Of a stretch of 64,000 bases of DNA, positions 54,941-62,021 are shown in pieces. A program made the position numbers and the translations under genes. The stretch spans positions 86,996-150,995 of the forward strand of contig VBWE01000011.1 in the NCBI GenBank assembly GCA_006218065.1, in the 5' to 3' direction. Positions within the stretch are counted from its first letter, which is position 1. Each line of letters begins with the position of its first letter. The stretch is from Bacteroidota bacterium. GTDB lineage: Bacteria > Bacteroidota > Bacteroidia > Palsa-965. The notes beneath the pieces are model-generated. The model was given only the letters and a program-made list of their open reading frames with translations. It made no database searches and had not been told where the DNA came from.

Positions 54941-55532
54941 GATTATTTGTTTTAAAATGGGGGATAAGAATAAAAATTGCAAGAAATAATATAGCGAATA
55001 AGGCAGTAACTATCATAAATAACCATGCAATTGGCCAGTTCAGATACCATCCTGCAAATGCATGAAAAGCTGCGAATAGACCCATAAAACCGGTAATGCA
55101 CTTTGTTTTGTTGGCATATTCGGTAAGCCAGGAGAGTAAAAGAAGTGGTAAATAAATATAGCCGAAGGACGCTGCACCAATAACCTGTAATACCCTTCTA
55201 CCAGGTAATAAGTTAATACGGAGATAAATTCCAACAATAAAAATCACGATCGATACCAACCCAAAAACGATAAAAAAAGTTTTATTTAAAAATTTGGGGT
55301 GTGCATAGAAGCTTTCTTTATTGCGTGAAATGTTTAATAGGTCTTTCCGGTTGAACTTTTTTAATGCAATTGTAAATGCCATGTAAAAATCGGGTTCTGA
55401 ATATAGTTCTGCTTCGGTAAGGATGGATAAATGATCTGTCAATTCAGCTAACACGAGCGTATCTTCAACACCCTGTTTTTGCAAATTTTCCTGGATGAAA
55501 TCAATTTCTATATCGGTAAGTTTCCGGCTCAT
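54930..55532 (-). CDS. Membrane protein encoded with a PadR regulator
   Basis: 200 residues. Soluble N-terminus of about 80 residues (DIEIDFIQENLQKQGVEDTLVLAELTDHLSILTEAEL), resembling the small helical domain often found in proteins encoded next to PadR regulators, then four transmembrane helices (about 85-105, 118-135, 143-162, 168-190). Its start overlaps the padR stop by 4 nt and its end overlaps the glycosidase gene by 11 nt. It may sense a membrane state or be the regulator's partner; no firm function. Confidence 0.75.
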   Translation of the reverse strand: MSRKLTDIEIDFIQENLQKQGVEDTLVLAELTDHLSILTEAELYSEPDFYMAFTIALKKFNRKDLLNISRNKESFYAHPKFLNKTFFIVFGLVSIVIFIVGIYLRINLLPGRRVLQVIGAASFGYIYLPLLLLSWLTEYANKTKCITGFMGLFAAFHAFAGWYLNWPIAWLFMIVTALFAILFLAIFILIPHFKTNNHEK

Positions 55533-55867
55533 GCGAGGGTGATTTTTAATTCCATAATCTGACCTAAGGATTTCATGAACTCGTGGAGTTCTTTAATTTT
55601 ATCTTTTGCAATGGCTTTACCTTCTTTGGTTAGTTTGTAATACTTTCTTACTCTTTTTCCAATGGTTACTATCTCAATGGAAAGCAAACCGGTTGCTTCC
55701 AGTTTATGAAGCGATGGATACAATGCCCCTTCGCTGATTTCAATTTTATCCCCAGTAAGCTCTTTTACACGATGGGTTATTTCATAACCGTACATGCGTT
55801 CATTTTCTGAGAGTAATTTCAGAATAATGATTTCTATCGTACCCTTTAGTAGTTCTTTTGAATACAT
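55529..55867 (-). CDS. PadR-family transcriptional regulator
   Basis: 112 residues, the short PadR form. The winged helix is typical: MYSKELLKGTIEIIILKLLSENERMYGYEITHRVKELTGDKIEISEGALYPSLHKLEATGLLSIE, then the wing GKRVRKYYKLTKEGKAIAKDK and a dimerisation helix. First gene of the AT-rich group of four, so it probably controls that group, including itself. A palindrome about 55 nt upstream is a candidate operator. Confidence 0.93.
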   Translation of the reverse strand: MYSKELLKGTIEIIILKLLSENERMYGYEITHRVKELTGDKIEISEGALYPSLHKLEATGLLSIEIVTIGKRVRKYYKLTKEGKAIAKDKIKELHEFMKSLGQIMELKITLA

Positions 55868-55920
55868 AATCGTTCATTTGATTCTGCAAAGTACAAATGG
55901 TTTAATTGCATTTAATATAA

Positions 55921-55941
55921 ATACATTGTATAACGATGTAT
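55921..55941. promoter_or_regulatory. Candidate PadR operator
   Basis: ATACAT (55921-55926) and ATGTAT (55936-55941) form an inverted repeat with a 9-nt spacer, similar to the ATGT/ACAT dyads bound by PadR proteins. It lies 54 nt before the padR start codon. A TACTTTG near 55890 may be the promoter box. Binding is inferred. Confidence 0.4.
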
Positions 55942-56084
55942 TTTATCTTAATAATCTTATAATCAATAAGTTACATTTTAAAACATATTTTTTGACCTGG
56001 GCCATTGGCACCTTATCCTTCCCTTATTCAGTCCCTGAATTAGTCCCGCTGAAGATGGATTTCTTTGATTTATTAGAGAACATT

Positions 56085-56121
56085 AAAAACAAAAAACCAG
56101 TAAACTCCTCTGGTTTACTGG
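56085..56121. terminator. Terminator-like palindrome left of the tRNA-Pro copies
   Basis: CCAGTAAAC (56097-56105) and GTTTACTGG (56113-56121) form a perfect 9-bp stem with a 7-nt loop; the minus strand continues with T-rich sequence (TTTTTTG, TTTTT) and the plus strand with TTTTG. It could stop transcription from either side at the island edge. Confidence 0.55.
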
Positions 56122-56149
56122 TTTTGATTCGTGTTTGATTAACACTTTG

Positions 56150-56204
56150 TCGGGGTAGCGGGTCCCGTCCCGATAGCCATCGGAACGGGACGAACCCACG
56201 ACCC
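56150..56204 (-). repeat. tRNA-Pro 3'-half remnant with an inserted palindrome (copy B)
   Basis: On the minus strand the 3' half of tRNA-Pro (GGGTCGTGGGTTCG ... CCCGCTACCCCGA) is present, but the AGT of the T-loop is replaced by a 28-nt hairpin of 12-bp arms and 4-nt loop (56163-56190, core CCGAT-nnnn-ATCGG, one mismatch). No 5' half is attached, so it is not a functional tRNA. It lies just beyond the terminator of the intact tRNA. Confidence 0.85.
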
Positions 56205-56223
56205 GGTTTCCATTTTTTCAAAC

Positions 56224-56250
56224 AAAAAAAGGAAGCATTGCTGCTTCCTT
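56224..56250 (-). terminator. Terminator of tRNA-Pro
   Basis: AAGGAAGCA (56229-56237) and TGCTTCCTT (56242-56250) form a 9-bp stem with a TTGC loop, followed on the minus strand by seven T. It begins 6 nt after the tRNA 3' end. Confidence 0.85.
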
Positions 56251-56256
56251 ATTCCG

Positions 56257-56330
56257 TCGGGGTAGCGGGACTCGAACCCACGACCCTCAGCACCCCATGC
56301 TGATGCGCTAGCCAACTGCGCTACACCCCG
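56257..56330 (-). tRNA. tRNA-Pro (anticodon GGG)
   Basis: 74 nt without encoded CCA. Acceptor stem CGGGGTG/TACCCCG (7 bp with a terminal G-T), D arm GCGC-loop-GCGC, anticodon stem TCAGC/GCTGA with loop ATGGGGT and anticodon GGG, variable loop GGGTC, T arm GTGGG-TTCGAGT-CCCGC, discriminator A. The C1-G72 pair, A73 and G35-G36 match tRNA-Pro identity elements. It is flanked on both sides by half-tRNA remnants and is a likely integration target. Confidence 0.96.
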
Positions 56331-56366
56331 ATTTTACTTTCCGAAGAAAGCTGACTGAATTCAGTT

Positions 56367-56413
56367 CTGATGTGCTGGCCATCCCGATTGCTATCGGGAG
56401 CGCTGCACCCCGA
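56367..56413 (-). repeat. tRNA-Pro 5'-half remnant with an inserted palindrome
   Basis: On the minus strand TCGGGGTGCAGCGC ... TGGCCAGCACATCAG matches the 5' half of the adjacent tRNA-Pro with four substitutions. The AGT of the D-loop is replaced by an 18-nt perfect hairpin (56382-56399, arms TCCCGAT/ATCGGGA). It precedes the intact tRNA and breaks off in the anticodon stem, the point where the 3'-half remnant at 56204 begins. Confidence 0.82.
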
Positions 56414-56594
56414 ACTTTTACCCGCTTTACTTGTTGATTTAGCGGATGGCAAAGATATAGATTTTCGTTTCTCAGCCAACAAAGGGGCTGGATTGTGAAT
56501 CAAAGGAAACATTTTTACCAAAAAAAGTTTCCGTAGTTTTGTAATCCCATACCGCATCAGTTTCGGAATTATTTAAAGAACAACACGTTAAAGT
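56414..56594. other. Leader region of the TonB receptor gene
   Basis: Non-coding. TAGTTTTG at 56534-56541 matches TAnnTTTG exactly; TTTTT at 56512-56516 lies 17 nt upstream as a weak -33 element. The transcript would have a leader of about 50 nt. No other structure seen. Confidence 0.5.
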
Positions 56595-58952
56595 ATGTAT
56601 CGCATTTTTCTCAACCTCTTTTTCCTGCTGCAGTTCTCCGCTGCTTTCGGACAGGAACAAAAATTCACGATCAGCGGTTACGCGAAAGAAGATGCCACCG
56701 GCGAATTTCTCATCGGCGCCAGCGTAACCCTGCGCGAACCCTTTAAAGGAACGACCACCAATGCTTACGGATTCTATTCGCTCACGGTAGCCAAAGGCGA
56801 ATACGATATGGTGATTTCGTATCTCGGGATGGAAGAATTCAAACAACATATCGTACTCGACAAAGATCAGCGGATCAACGTGTCGCTTAAAGTAAAAGCG
56901 GTGGAAATAAAAGAAGTGGAAATCACCGGTGACCGTACCGACGTGAACGTGAAGGATGCGCAGATGAGTTCCGCTAAGCTCGACATCGAGCAGATCAAGG
57001 AAATCCCGCAGTTCATGGGCGAAGTGGATGTGCTGAAAACGATCCAGCTGCTGCCCGGTGTGAAAGGCGCGGGCGACGGCAATTCCGGTTTTTATGTCCG
57101 CGGCGGTGGTCCCGACCAGAACCTGATCCTGCTCGATGAAGCGGTGGTGTACAATGCCGCGCATCTTTTCGGATTCTTCTCCGTTTTCAACGGCGATGCG
57201 GTGAAGGGACTCAACCTGATCAAAGGCGGAATGCCTGCGCAATACGGCGGAAGACTTTCGAGCGTGCTGGACATTACCATGAAGGAAGGCAACAGCAAAG
57301 AGTACGACGTGGAAGGCGGGCTCGGCGTGATTTCATCAAGACTTACCGTACAGGGACCGATCAAAAAAGATACATCCTCTTTTATTCTTTCCGGTCGCCG
57401 CACGTATATCGACGTGCTGATGGAGCCTTTTGTAAAAGATACTTCGCCGTTTAAAGGTTCGGGATATTATTTCTACGACCTGAATACGAAACTGAATTAC
57501 CGCATTTCGGATAAGGACCGGCTTTTCATGAGCGGGTATTTCGGGCGGGATGTTTTCTCTTATAATAATAAGGATGACGACTTCACCGTGCGCATTCCCT
57601 GGGGAAATGCCACGGGGTCGCTGCGCTGGAATCACCTCTTCAACCAGAAACTGTTCATGAACAGCACGCTGGTTTTCAGCGATTACAAATTCGAATTCCA
57701 GGCCGGGCAGGAAGGTTTTGAATTCAAACTTTTTTCCGGCATCCGCGATTTCAACGGGAAAGTGGATTTTTCCTGGTACCCGAATTACAAGCATAACGTC
57801 AAATACGGCGCGAATTACACTTTCCACATTTTTACGCCGAATAATGTTTCGGCAAAAGCGGGTGAAGTGGAATTCGATCTCGGCGGTTTGAAAAAACAAT
57901 ATGCGCACGAAGCCGGTGTGTATATAAACGACGAGTGGGACCTCAATGAACGCTGGCGTATTTCGCCCGGTTTCCGCGTGTCGTATTTCATGCAGGTCGG
58001 ACCGTTCGACCGGTATATCAAAGATGTTACGGGTCGGACAACGGATACGATCAGCTACGGACGGAACGAGAAAGTAAAAGATTACCTCGGGCTGGAGCCG
58101 CGTTTCAGCGTACGTTTCATGATCGACGAACATTCTTCCGTCAAAGCCTCCTTCACGCAGAATTCACAGTACGTACATCTCGCTACCTTGTCCCCCATCG
58201 CTTTGCCCACCGATATCTGGGTGCCCTGTTCCGATGTGGTCAAGCCGCAGCTCGGCCAGCAGTACGCCGCAGGGTATTTCCGCAATTTCCGCAAAGACAT
58301 GTTCGAAACATCCGTCGAAGTGTATTACAAGCATATGGACAACCAGGTGGAATTCGCGCCGGGTGCTTTGCCGGAAGACAATATCAACAACAATACCGAT
58401 AACAATTTCGTGTTCGGAACCGGTGAATCGTACGGTGCGGAATTTTTCTTCAAGAAACGTACCGGCAAACTCAACGGCTGGATCGGCTACACGCTTTCAT
58501 GGACTACGCGCAATTTCCCGGATATTCTTGATACGGATTTTTACGCGCGCTACGATCGCCGCCACGACGGATCGCTGGTGGTGATTTACGAACTCAGCGA
58601 ACGCTGGTCGTTCAGCTCGGTTTTTGTTTACGGAACAGGCAACGCGATCACGATCCCGGTTGAACGTTACGTCATCGAAGGCAATATCATAAACGTGTAC
58701 GGCGACCGCAACAGCTACCGCATGGCCGCATATCACCGCCTCGATTTATCCGCCACCTGGAAATGCAAGCCGCGGAAAAAATTCAACAGCAGCTGGAATT
58801 TCGCCGTGTACAACGCGTACAACCGCAAAAATCCGTACTTCATTTATTTCGCAAACAAAGGAAGCATACAGGAAGGCAACCTGACCATCACCGCCAAGCA
58901 GGTTTCGCTTTTCCCGATTTTGCCTTCCGTTACCTGGAACTTTAAATTCTGA
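56595..58952 (+). CDS. TonB-dependent receptor
   Basis: 785 residues. Signal peptide of 19 residues (ending AFGQ). Carboxypeptidase-regulatory-like beta-sandwich at about 22-100 (FTISGYAKEDATGEFLIGASV... TTTNAYGFYSLTVAKGEY), then the plug at about 115-240 (QFMGEVDVLKTIQLLPGV, SGFYVRGGGPDQNLILLDEAVVYN, AQYGGRLSSVLDITMKEG). The rest is a beta-barrel ending in a strand with a terminal Phe (PSVTWNFKF), the outer-membrane insertion signal. Imports an unknown ligand with energy from TonB. Its TGA overlaps the start of the DUF4249 gene (TGATG), a pair common in this phylum. Confidence 0.95.
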   Translation: MYRIFLNLFFLLQFSAAFGQEQKFTISGYAKEDATGEFLIGASVTLREPFKGTTTNAYGFYSLTVAKGEYDMVISYLGMEEFKQHIVLDKDQRINVSLKVKAVEIKEVEITGDRTDVNVKDAQMSSAKLDIEQIKEIPQFMGEVDVLKTIQLLPGVKGAGDGNSGFYVRGGGPDQNLILLDEAVVYNAAHLFGFFSVFNGDAVKGLNLIKGGMPAQYGGRLSSVLDITMKEGNSKEYDVEGGLGVISSRLTVQGPIKKDTSSFILSGRRTYIDVLMEPFVKDTSPFKGSGYYFYDLNTKLNYRISDKDRLFMSGYFGRDVFSYNNKDDDFTVRIPWGNATGSLRWNHLFNQKLFMNSTLVFSDYKFEFQAGQEGFEFKLFSGIRDFNGKVDFSWYPNYKHNVKYGANYTFHIFTPNNVSAKAGEVEFDLGGLKKQYAHEAGVYINDEWDLNERWRISPGFRVSYFMQVGPFDRYIKDVTGRTTDTISYGRNEKVKDYLGLEPRFSVRFMIDEHSSVKASFTQNSQYVHLATLSPIALPTDIWVPCSDVVKPQLGQQYAAGYFRNFRKDMFETSVEVYYKHMDNQVEFAPGALPEDNINNNTDNNFVFGTGESYGAEFFFKKRTGKLNGWIGYTLSWTTRNFPDILDTDFYARYDRRHDGSLVVIYELSERWSFSSVFVYGTGNAITIPVERYVIEGNIINVYGDRNSYRMAAYHRLDLSATWKCKPRKKFNSSWNFAVYNAYNRKNPYFIYFANKGSIQEGNLTITAKQVSLFPILPSVTWNFKF

Positions 58953-59830
58953 TGCGCATGAAAAAGATCATATACCTGCTTCCTTTGTTCGCCATGCTGG
59001 CGGGCTGTACCAAGGATATTACCGTTGACCTGCCGGAGGCGAACCCGAAATTAGTGATCGAAGGCGGCATCGAGCCCGGCGGAATTCCCTGGGTCATCAT
59101 TTCGAAAAGCGTCGGTTATTTCGACCCGGTCGATTCCACCACGCTGGCCAATAATATTGTCACCAATGCGACCGTGATCGTTTCCGACGGCACAACCACC
59201 GATACGCTGGTGCTGACTTTCGATCCGAATTATATTATTCCGCTCGTTTATAAAGGAAGCAACGTGATCGGCCAGGTGGGAAGAACGTACACGCTTTCGG
59301 TAACTACACCCGACGGGAAATCGGCGACTTCCACCACAACCATTCCCACACCGCTCCCGCTCGACAGCCTCTGGTTTCTCGTTGAACCCGAGCCCAGCAA
59401 CCAGGACAGTCTCGGTTTCGTCTGGGCGCACATGAGCGATCCGGCCGGGCTTGGAAACGGTTACCGCTGGTTTGCGAAACGCCTGCATAAAGACGATGTT
59501 TTTGTTCCGCCTTTCGGCTCCGCATTCGACGACAAATTCATCGACGGAAAAAGTTTCGATTTCGCATACACGCGCGGCAGCCTCCCGGGATCTTCGGCGC
59601 CCGACGACAATAACGCGGAACGTAATTACTTCAAACTGGGCGATACCATCGTGGTGAAATTCTGCTCCATCGGCCAGAAAGAAGTGGATTTTTTCCGCAC
59701 CTATGAAATCGAAGTAAGCAACAACGGAAATCCGTTTGCTGCGCCAGGCGTGATCAAAAGCAATATCGTCAACGGACTCGGCGTATGGTGCGGCTACGGC
59801 GCAGCGCTGGATACGCTGGTAGCACAATGA
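58952..59830 (+). CDS. DUF4249 lipoprotein
   Basis: 292 residues. The signal ends in LAGC (Cys19 from the first Met), a lipobox. DUF4249 pattern: KDITVDLPEANPKLVIEGGIEPGGIPWVIISKSVGYF, ATVIVSDGTTTDTLVL, RTYTLSVTTPDGKSATSTTTIPTPLPLDSLWF. The protein is co-translated with the TonB receptor and is probably its surface-exposed or periplasmic partner. An intergenic palindrome starts at its stop codon. Confidence 0.92.
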   Translation: MRMKKIIYLLPLFAMLAGCTKDITVDLPEANPKLVIEGGIEPGGIPWVIISKSVGYFDPVDSTTLANNIVTNATVIVSDGTTTDTLVLTFDPNYIIPLVYKGSNVIGQVGRTYTLSVTTPDGKSATSTTTIPTPLPLDSLWFLVEPEPSNQDSLGFVWAHMSDPAGLGNGYRWFAKRLHKDDVFVPPFGSAFDDKFIDGKSFDFAYTRGSLPGSSAPDDNNAERNYFKLGDTIVVKFCSIGQKEVDFFRTYEIEVSNNGNPFAAPGVIKSNIVNGLGVWCGYGAALDTLVAQ

Positions 59831-59940
59831 TTTTCGATTGGCGATTGGCGATTTCCAACTGACCCACCACCTGCTCACAATTTCGATGTAACAGGTGCGA
59901 TGGCCTTGCGGGTCAATCGGAAATCGCAAATCGAAAATCA
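59828..59940. repeat. Intergenic palindrome of GCGATTG-type short repeats
   Basis: The left arm begins at the stop codon and reads TGATTTTCGATT, then GGCGATT twice, then TCC; the right arm (59919-59940) is the exact complement but with one GCGATT unit fewer. A second, inner stem (CACCTG at 59866 with CAGGTG at 59893, plus GACCC/GGGTC) makes a branched structure. No coding capacity. Clearest member of the short-period palindrome class. Confidence 0.78.
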
Positions 59941-59972
59941 CTATATTGGTTCCTCATTAAATCGCTAAATCC

Positions 59973-60977
59973 ATGAAACTGCTTCAATCCGTTTTCCTGT
60001 TCCTGCTTGCCGCATCGCCGGCCCTCGCACAAACCGAACCCACAGACGAAGGCCTGAGCAGCGAAGTACATAAAGCCTACGCCGGCAAAGTCGCTTTTTC
60101 ATCCAGCAAGATCGAATTCCAGAAAGAGAATACCGCGGATTTCAAAACCCACTTTAATTACGGTGATCCGATCTACGGCCGCGTGTATTTCGCGAAAGGA
60201 CTCAACCGGGAATATTTCGCGATGGGCTGGGATTTCAGCGGCGATACATGGTACTCCTTCGAGATCAAACTCAACGGCGAAAAGATCGGCCCTTTCTCTT
60301 CGAAATTCGATAAAACGTGGACGACATTCCTCGAAACCATTTCGCCCACAGCGGCTGAAGTAAGTGCGGGGACGAAAAAAGGATATATCCAGGCGATGGC
60401 CGGTTTGCTGAAGCAAGGCGAGAATACCGTTGAACTTGTTTATTACGTGCAGCAATCCGAAAAAGGCAAAAGAGGCAAAGAAATCTGCCGCAGCAATTTC
60501 CTGCTCGACGTAAGTGCCGCCCAGTTCGCCAAACTCAGCCCGTCACCCAAATTCACGAACCTCAAAACGATGTGGAGCGGCACGGATGCCTGGAAAGAAT
60601 GGACCGTAACGGTTAACGATCAGCGCGGATCGCTGAAAACGGTGTGGAGCGGCGCAGATGCCTGGAAGGAATGGAAATACAGCGTAAGTGGTTCTTCGGG
60701 CACGATTAAAACCATGAGCGGGGCCGACGCCTGGAAAGAATGGCGCATCACCGACGGCAGCAAAACATATACGGTCAAAACCATGTGGAGCGGCGATGAC
60801 GCCTGGAAAGAATGGCGTTGTACCGACGGCGGTTCGTTCAACATCAAAACGATGTGGAGCGGCGACGATGCCTGGAAGGAATGGCGCATCACGGATGACA
60901 TCAGCGCACCCGCAGAAGTCAAAATGGCGCTGGTATTCGCCGCAGCTATCGCCGGGCATACCATTCCGCGCGGTTAG
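59973..60977 (+). CDS. Secreted protein with five DAWKEW repeats
   Basis: 334 residues, signal peptide of 20 residues (ending ALAQ). Residues 25-190 form a globular domain of mixed character with LNREYFAMGWDFSGDTWYSFEIKLNGEKIGPFSSKF. Residues about 196-308 hold five repeats of 22-25 residues, each KTMWSGxDAWKEW plus a short variable beta-like piece; the third repeat has lost the first Trp. The 12-residue tail is hydrophobic. I do not recognise the repeat family; it looks like a beta-hairpin array. It stands alone between a DUF4249 gene and trxB. Confidence 0.8.
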   Translation: MKLLQSVFLFLLAASPALAQTEPTDEGLSSEVHKAYAGKVAFSSSKIEFQKENTADFKTHFNYGDPIYGRVYFAKGLNREYFAMGWDFSGDTWYSFEIKLNGEKIGPFSSKFDKTWTTFLETISPTAAEVSAGTKKGYIQAMAGLLKQGENTVELVYYVQQSEKGKRGKEICRSNFLLDVSAAQFAKLSPSPKFTNLKTMWSGTDAWKEWTVTVNDQRGSLKTVWSGADAWKEWKYSVSGSSGTIKTMSGADAWKEWRITDGSKTYTVKTMWSGDDAWKEWRCTDGGSFNIKTMWSGDDAWKEWRITDDISAPAEVKMALVFAAAIAGHTIPRG

Positions 60978-60979
60978 GC

Positions 60980-61008
60980 TGTTTTTCCCTCCTTTTTCCG
61001 TAATTTTG
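60980..61008 (+). promoter_or_regulatory. Probable promoter of trxB
   Basis: TAATTTTG at 61001-61008 fits TAnnTTTG exactly, with a TGTTTTT element about 15-20 nt upstream in place of TTTG. It lies 40 nt before the trxB start codon. Confidence 0.5.
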
Positions 61009-61048
61009 TCCCCGATTTGAAAGTGATTCCTGCTAAAAGGAATAGTTT

Positions 61049-61999
61049 ATGAGCAACGAAATTGAACACATGAGTTGCCTGATCATCGGATCGGGCCCTG
61101 CAGGATATACAGCCGCCGTTTACGCCGCACGTGCCGATATGAAACCGGTAATGTATGCCGGTGACCTGATGGGCGGCCAGCTGATGCTGACGACCGACGT
61201 CGAAAATTATCCCGGTTATCCGAAAGGCGTACACGGGCAGAAAATGATGGAGGATTTCCTCGAACAGGCGAAACGGTTCGGTACCGATGTCCGCCAGGGC
61301 ATGGCAACCAAAGTCGATTTCACCGGACCCGTACATAAAGTATGGATCGACGATTCGAAAGAAATTCACGCCGATACCGTCATTATCGCGACAGGCGCTT
61401 CGGCCAAATGGCTCGGCCTGGAATCGGAACTGAAGTACCGGAACATCGGCGGCGTTTCCGCCTGCGCGGTCTGCGACGGTAACTTTTACCGCGGTCGCGA
61501 CGTAGTTATCGTCGGCGCCGGTGATACCGCCGCTGAAGAAGCGACTTACCTCGCCAAGCTTTGCAAAAAAGTGTACATGCTTATCCGCCGCGACGAAATG
61601 CGCGCCTCCAAAGCCATGGTTCACCGCGTGAAGAATACACCGAATATCGAGATCCTCTGGAACACCGATACCAAAGAAGTGCTCGGCGACGACAGCGGTG
61701 TGAACGGCGTACTCGTGGTGAATAACAAAACCGGCGAAGAACGAAAGCTGGACGCCTACGGTTTCTTCGTCGCTATCGGGCATAAACCGAATACCGATAT
61801 TTTCAAAGGCTGGCTGGATATGGATGAAACAGGTTACATCAAAGCCGTACCCGGAACCAGCAAAACAAACATTGAAGGCGTTTTTGCCGTCGGTGATGCG
61901 CAGGATAAAGTGTACAGGCAGGCCGTTACCGCAGCCGGAAGCGGTTGCATGGGCGCGCTGGATGCGGAACGTTACTTAGCCGCCAAAGGAATACATTAA
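61049..61999 (+). CDS. trxB: Thioredoxin reductase
   Basis: 316 residues, usual length. FAD-binding IIGSGPAGYTAAVYAARA (12-29), redox-active disulfide C139-A-V-C142 in SACAVCDGNFYRGRDVVIVGAGDTAAEEA, with the NADPH-binding GAGDTA immediately after, and the C-terminal FAD motif GVFAVGDAQDKVYRQAVTAAGSGCMGALDAERYL. Reduces thioredoxin with NADPH in the cytoplasm. A MORN-type gene follows after 22 nt and may be co-transcribed. Confidence 0.97.
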   Translation: MSNEIEHMSCLIIGSGPAGYTAAVYAARADMKPVMYAGDLMGGQLMLTTDVENYPGYPKGVHGQKMMEDFLEQAKRFGTDVRQGMATKVDFTGPVHKVWIDDSKEIHADTVIIATGASAKWLGLESELKYRNIGGVSACAVCDGNFYRGRDVVIVGAGDTAAEEATYLAKLCKKVYMLIRRDEMRASKAMVHRVKNTPNIEILWNTDTKEVLGDDSGVNGVLVVNNKTGEERKLDAYGFFVAIGHKPNTDIFKGWLDMDETGYIKAVPGTSKTNIEGVFAVGDAQDKVYRQAVTAAGSGCMGALDAERYLAAKGIH

Positions 62000-62021
62000 A
62001 CGGATTATAATTCTCTCAGGC

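Larger units (their letters stand above)
55868..56149. other. AT-rich gap between padR and the tRNA-Pro repeats
   Basis: Holds the padR leader, the candidate operator, and the terminator-like palindrome at 56085. The stretch 55990-56080 has no recognisable content; I looked for an integrase remnant, as expected beside a tRNA attachment site, and did not find one. Confidence 0.5.

Noticed and set aside
55990-56090. Possible remnant of a tyrosine recombinase beside the tRNA attachment site
   Set aside because: Position would fit, but no frame shows the R-H-R-Y catalytic pattern or any recognisable piece of an integrase.
56150-56204. A second functional tRNA-Pro
   Set aside because: Only the 3' half is present and its T-loop is replaced by a 28-nt hairpin, so no cloverleaf can form from contiguous sequence.
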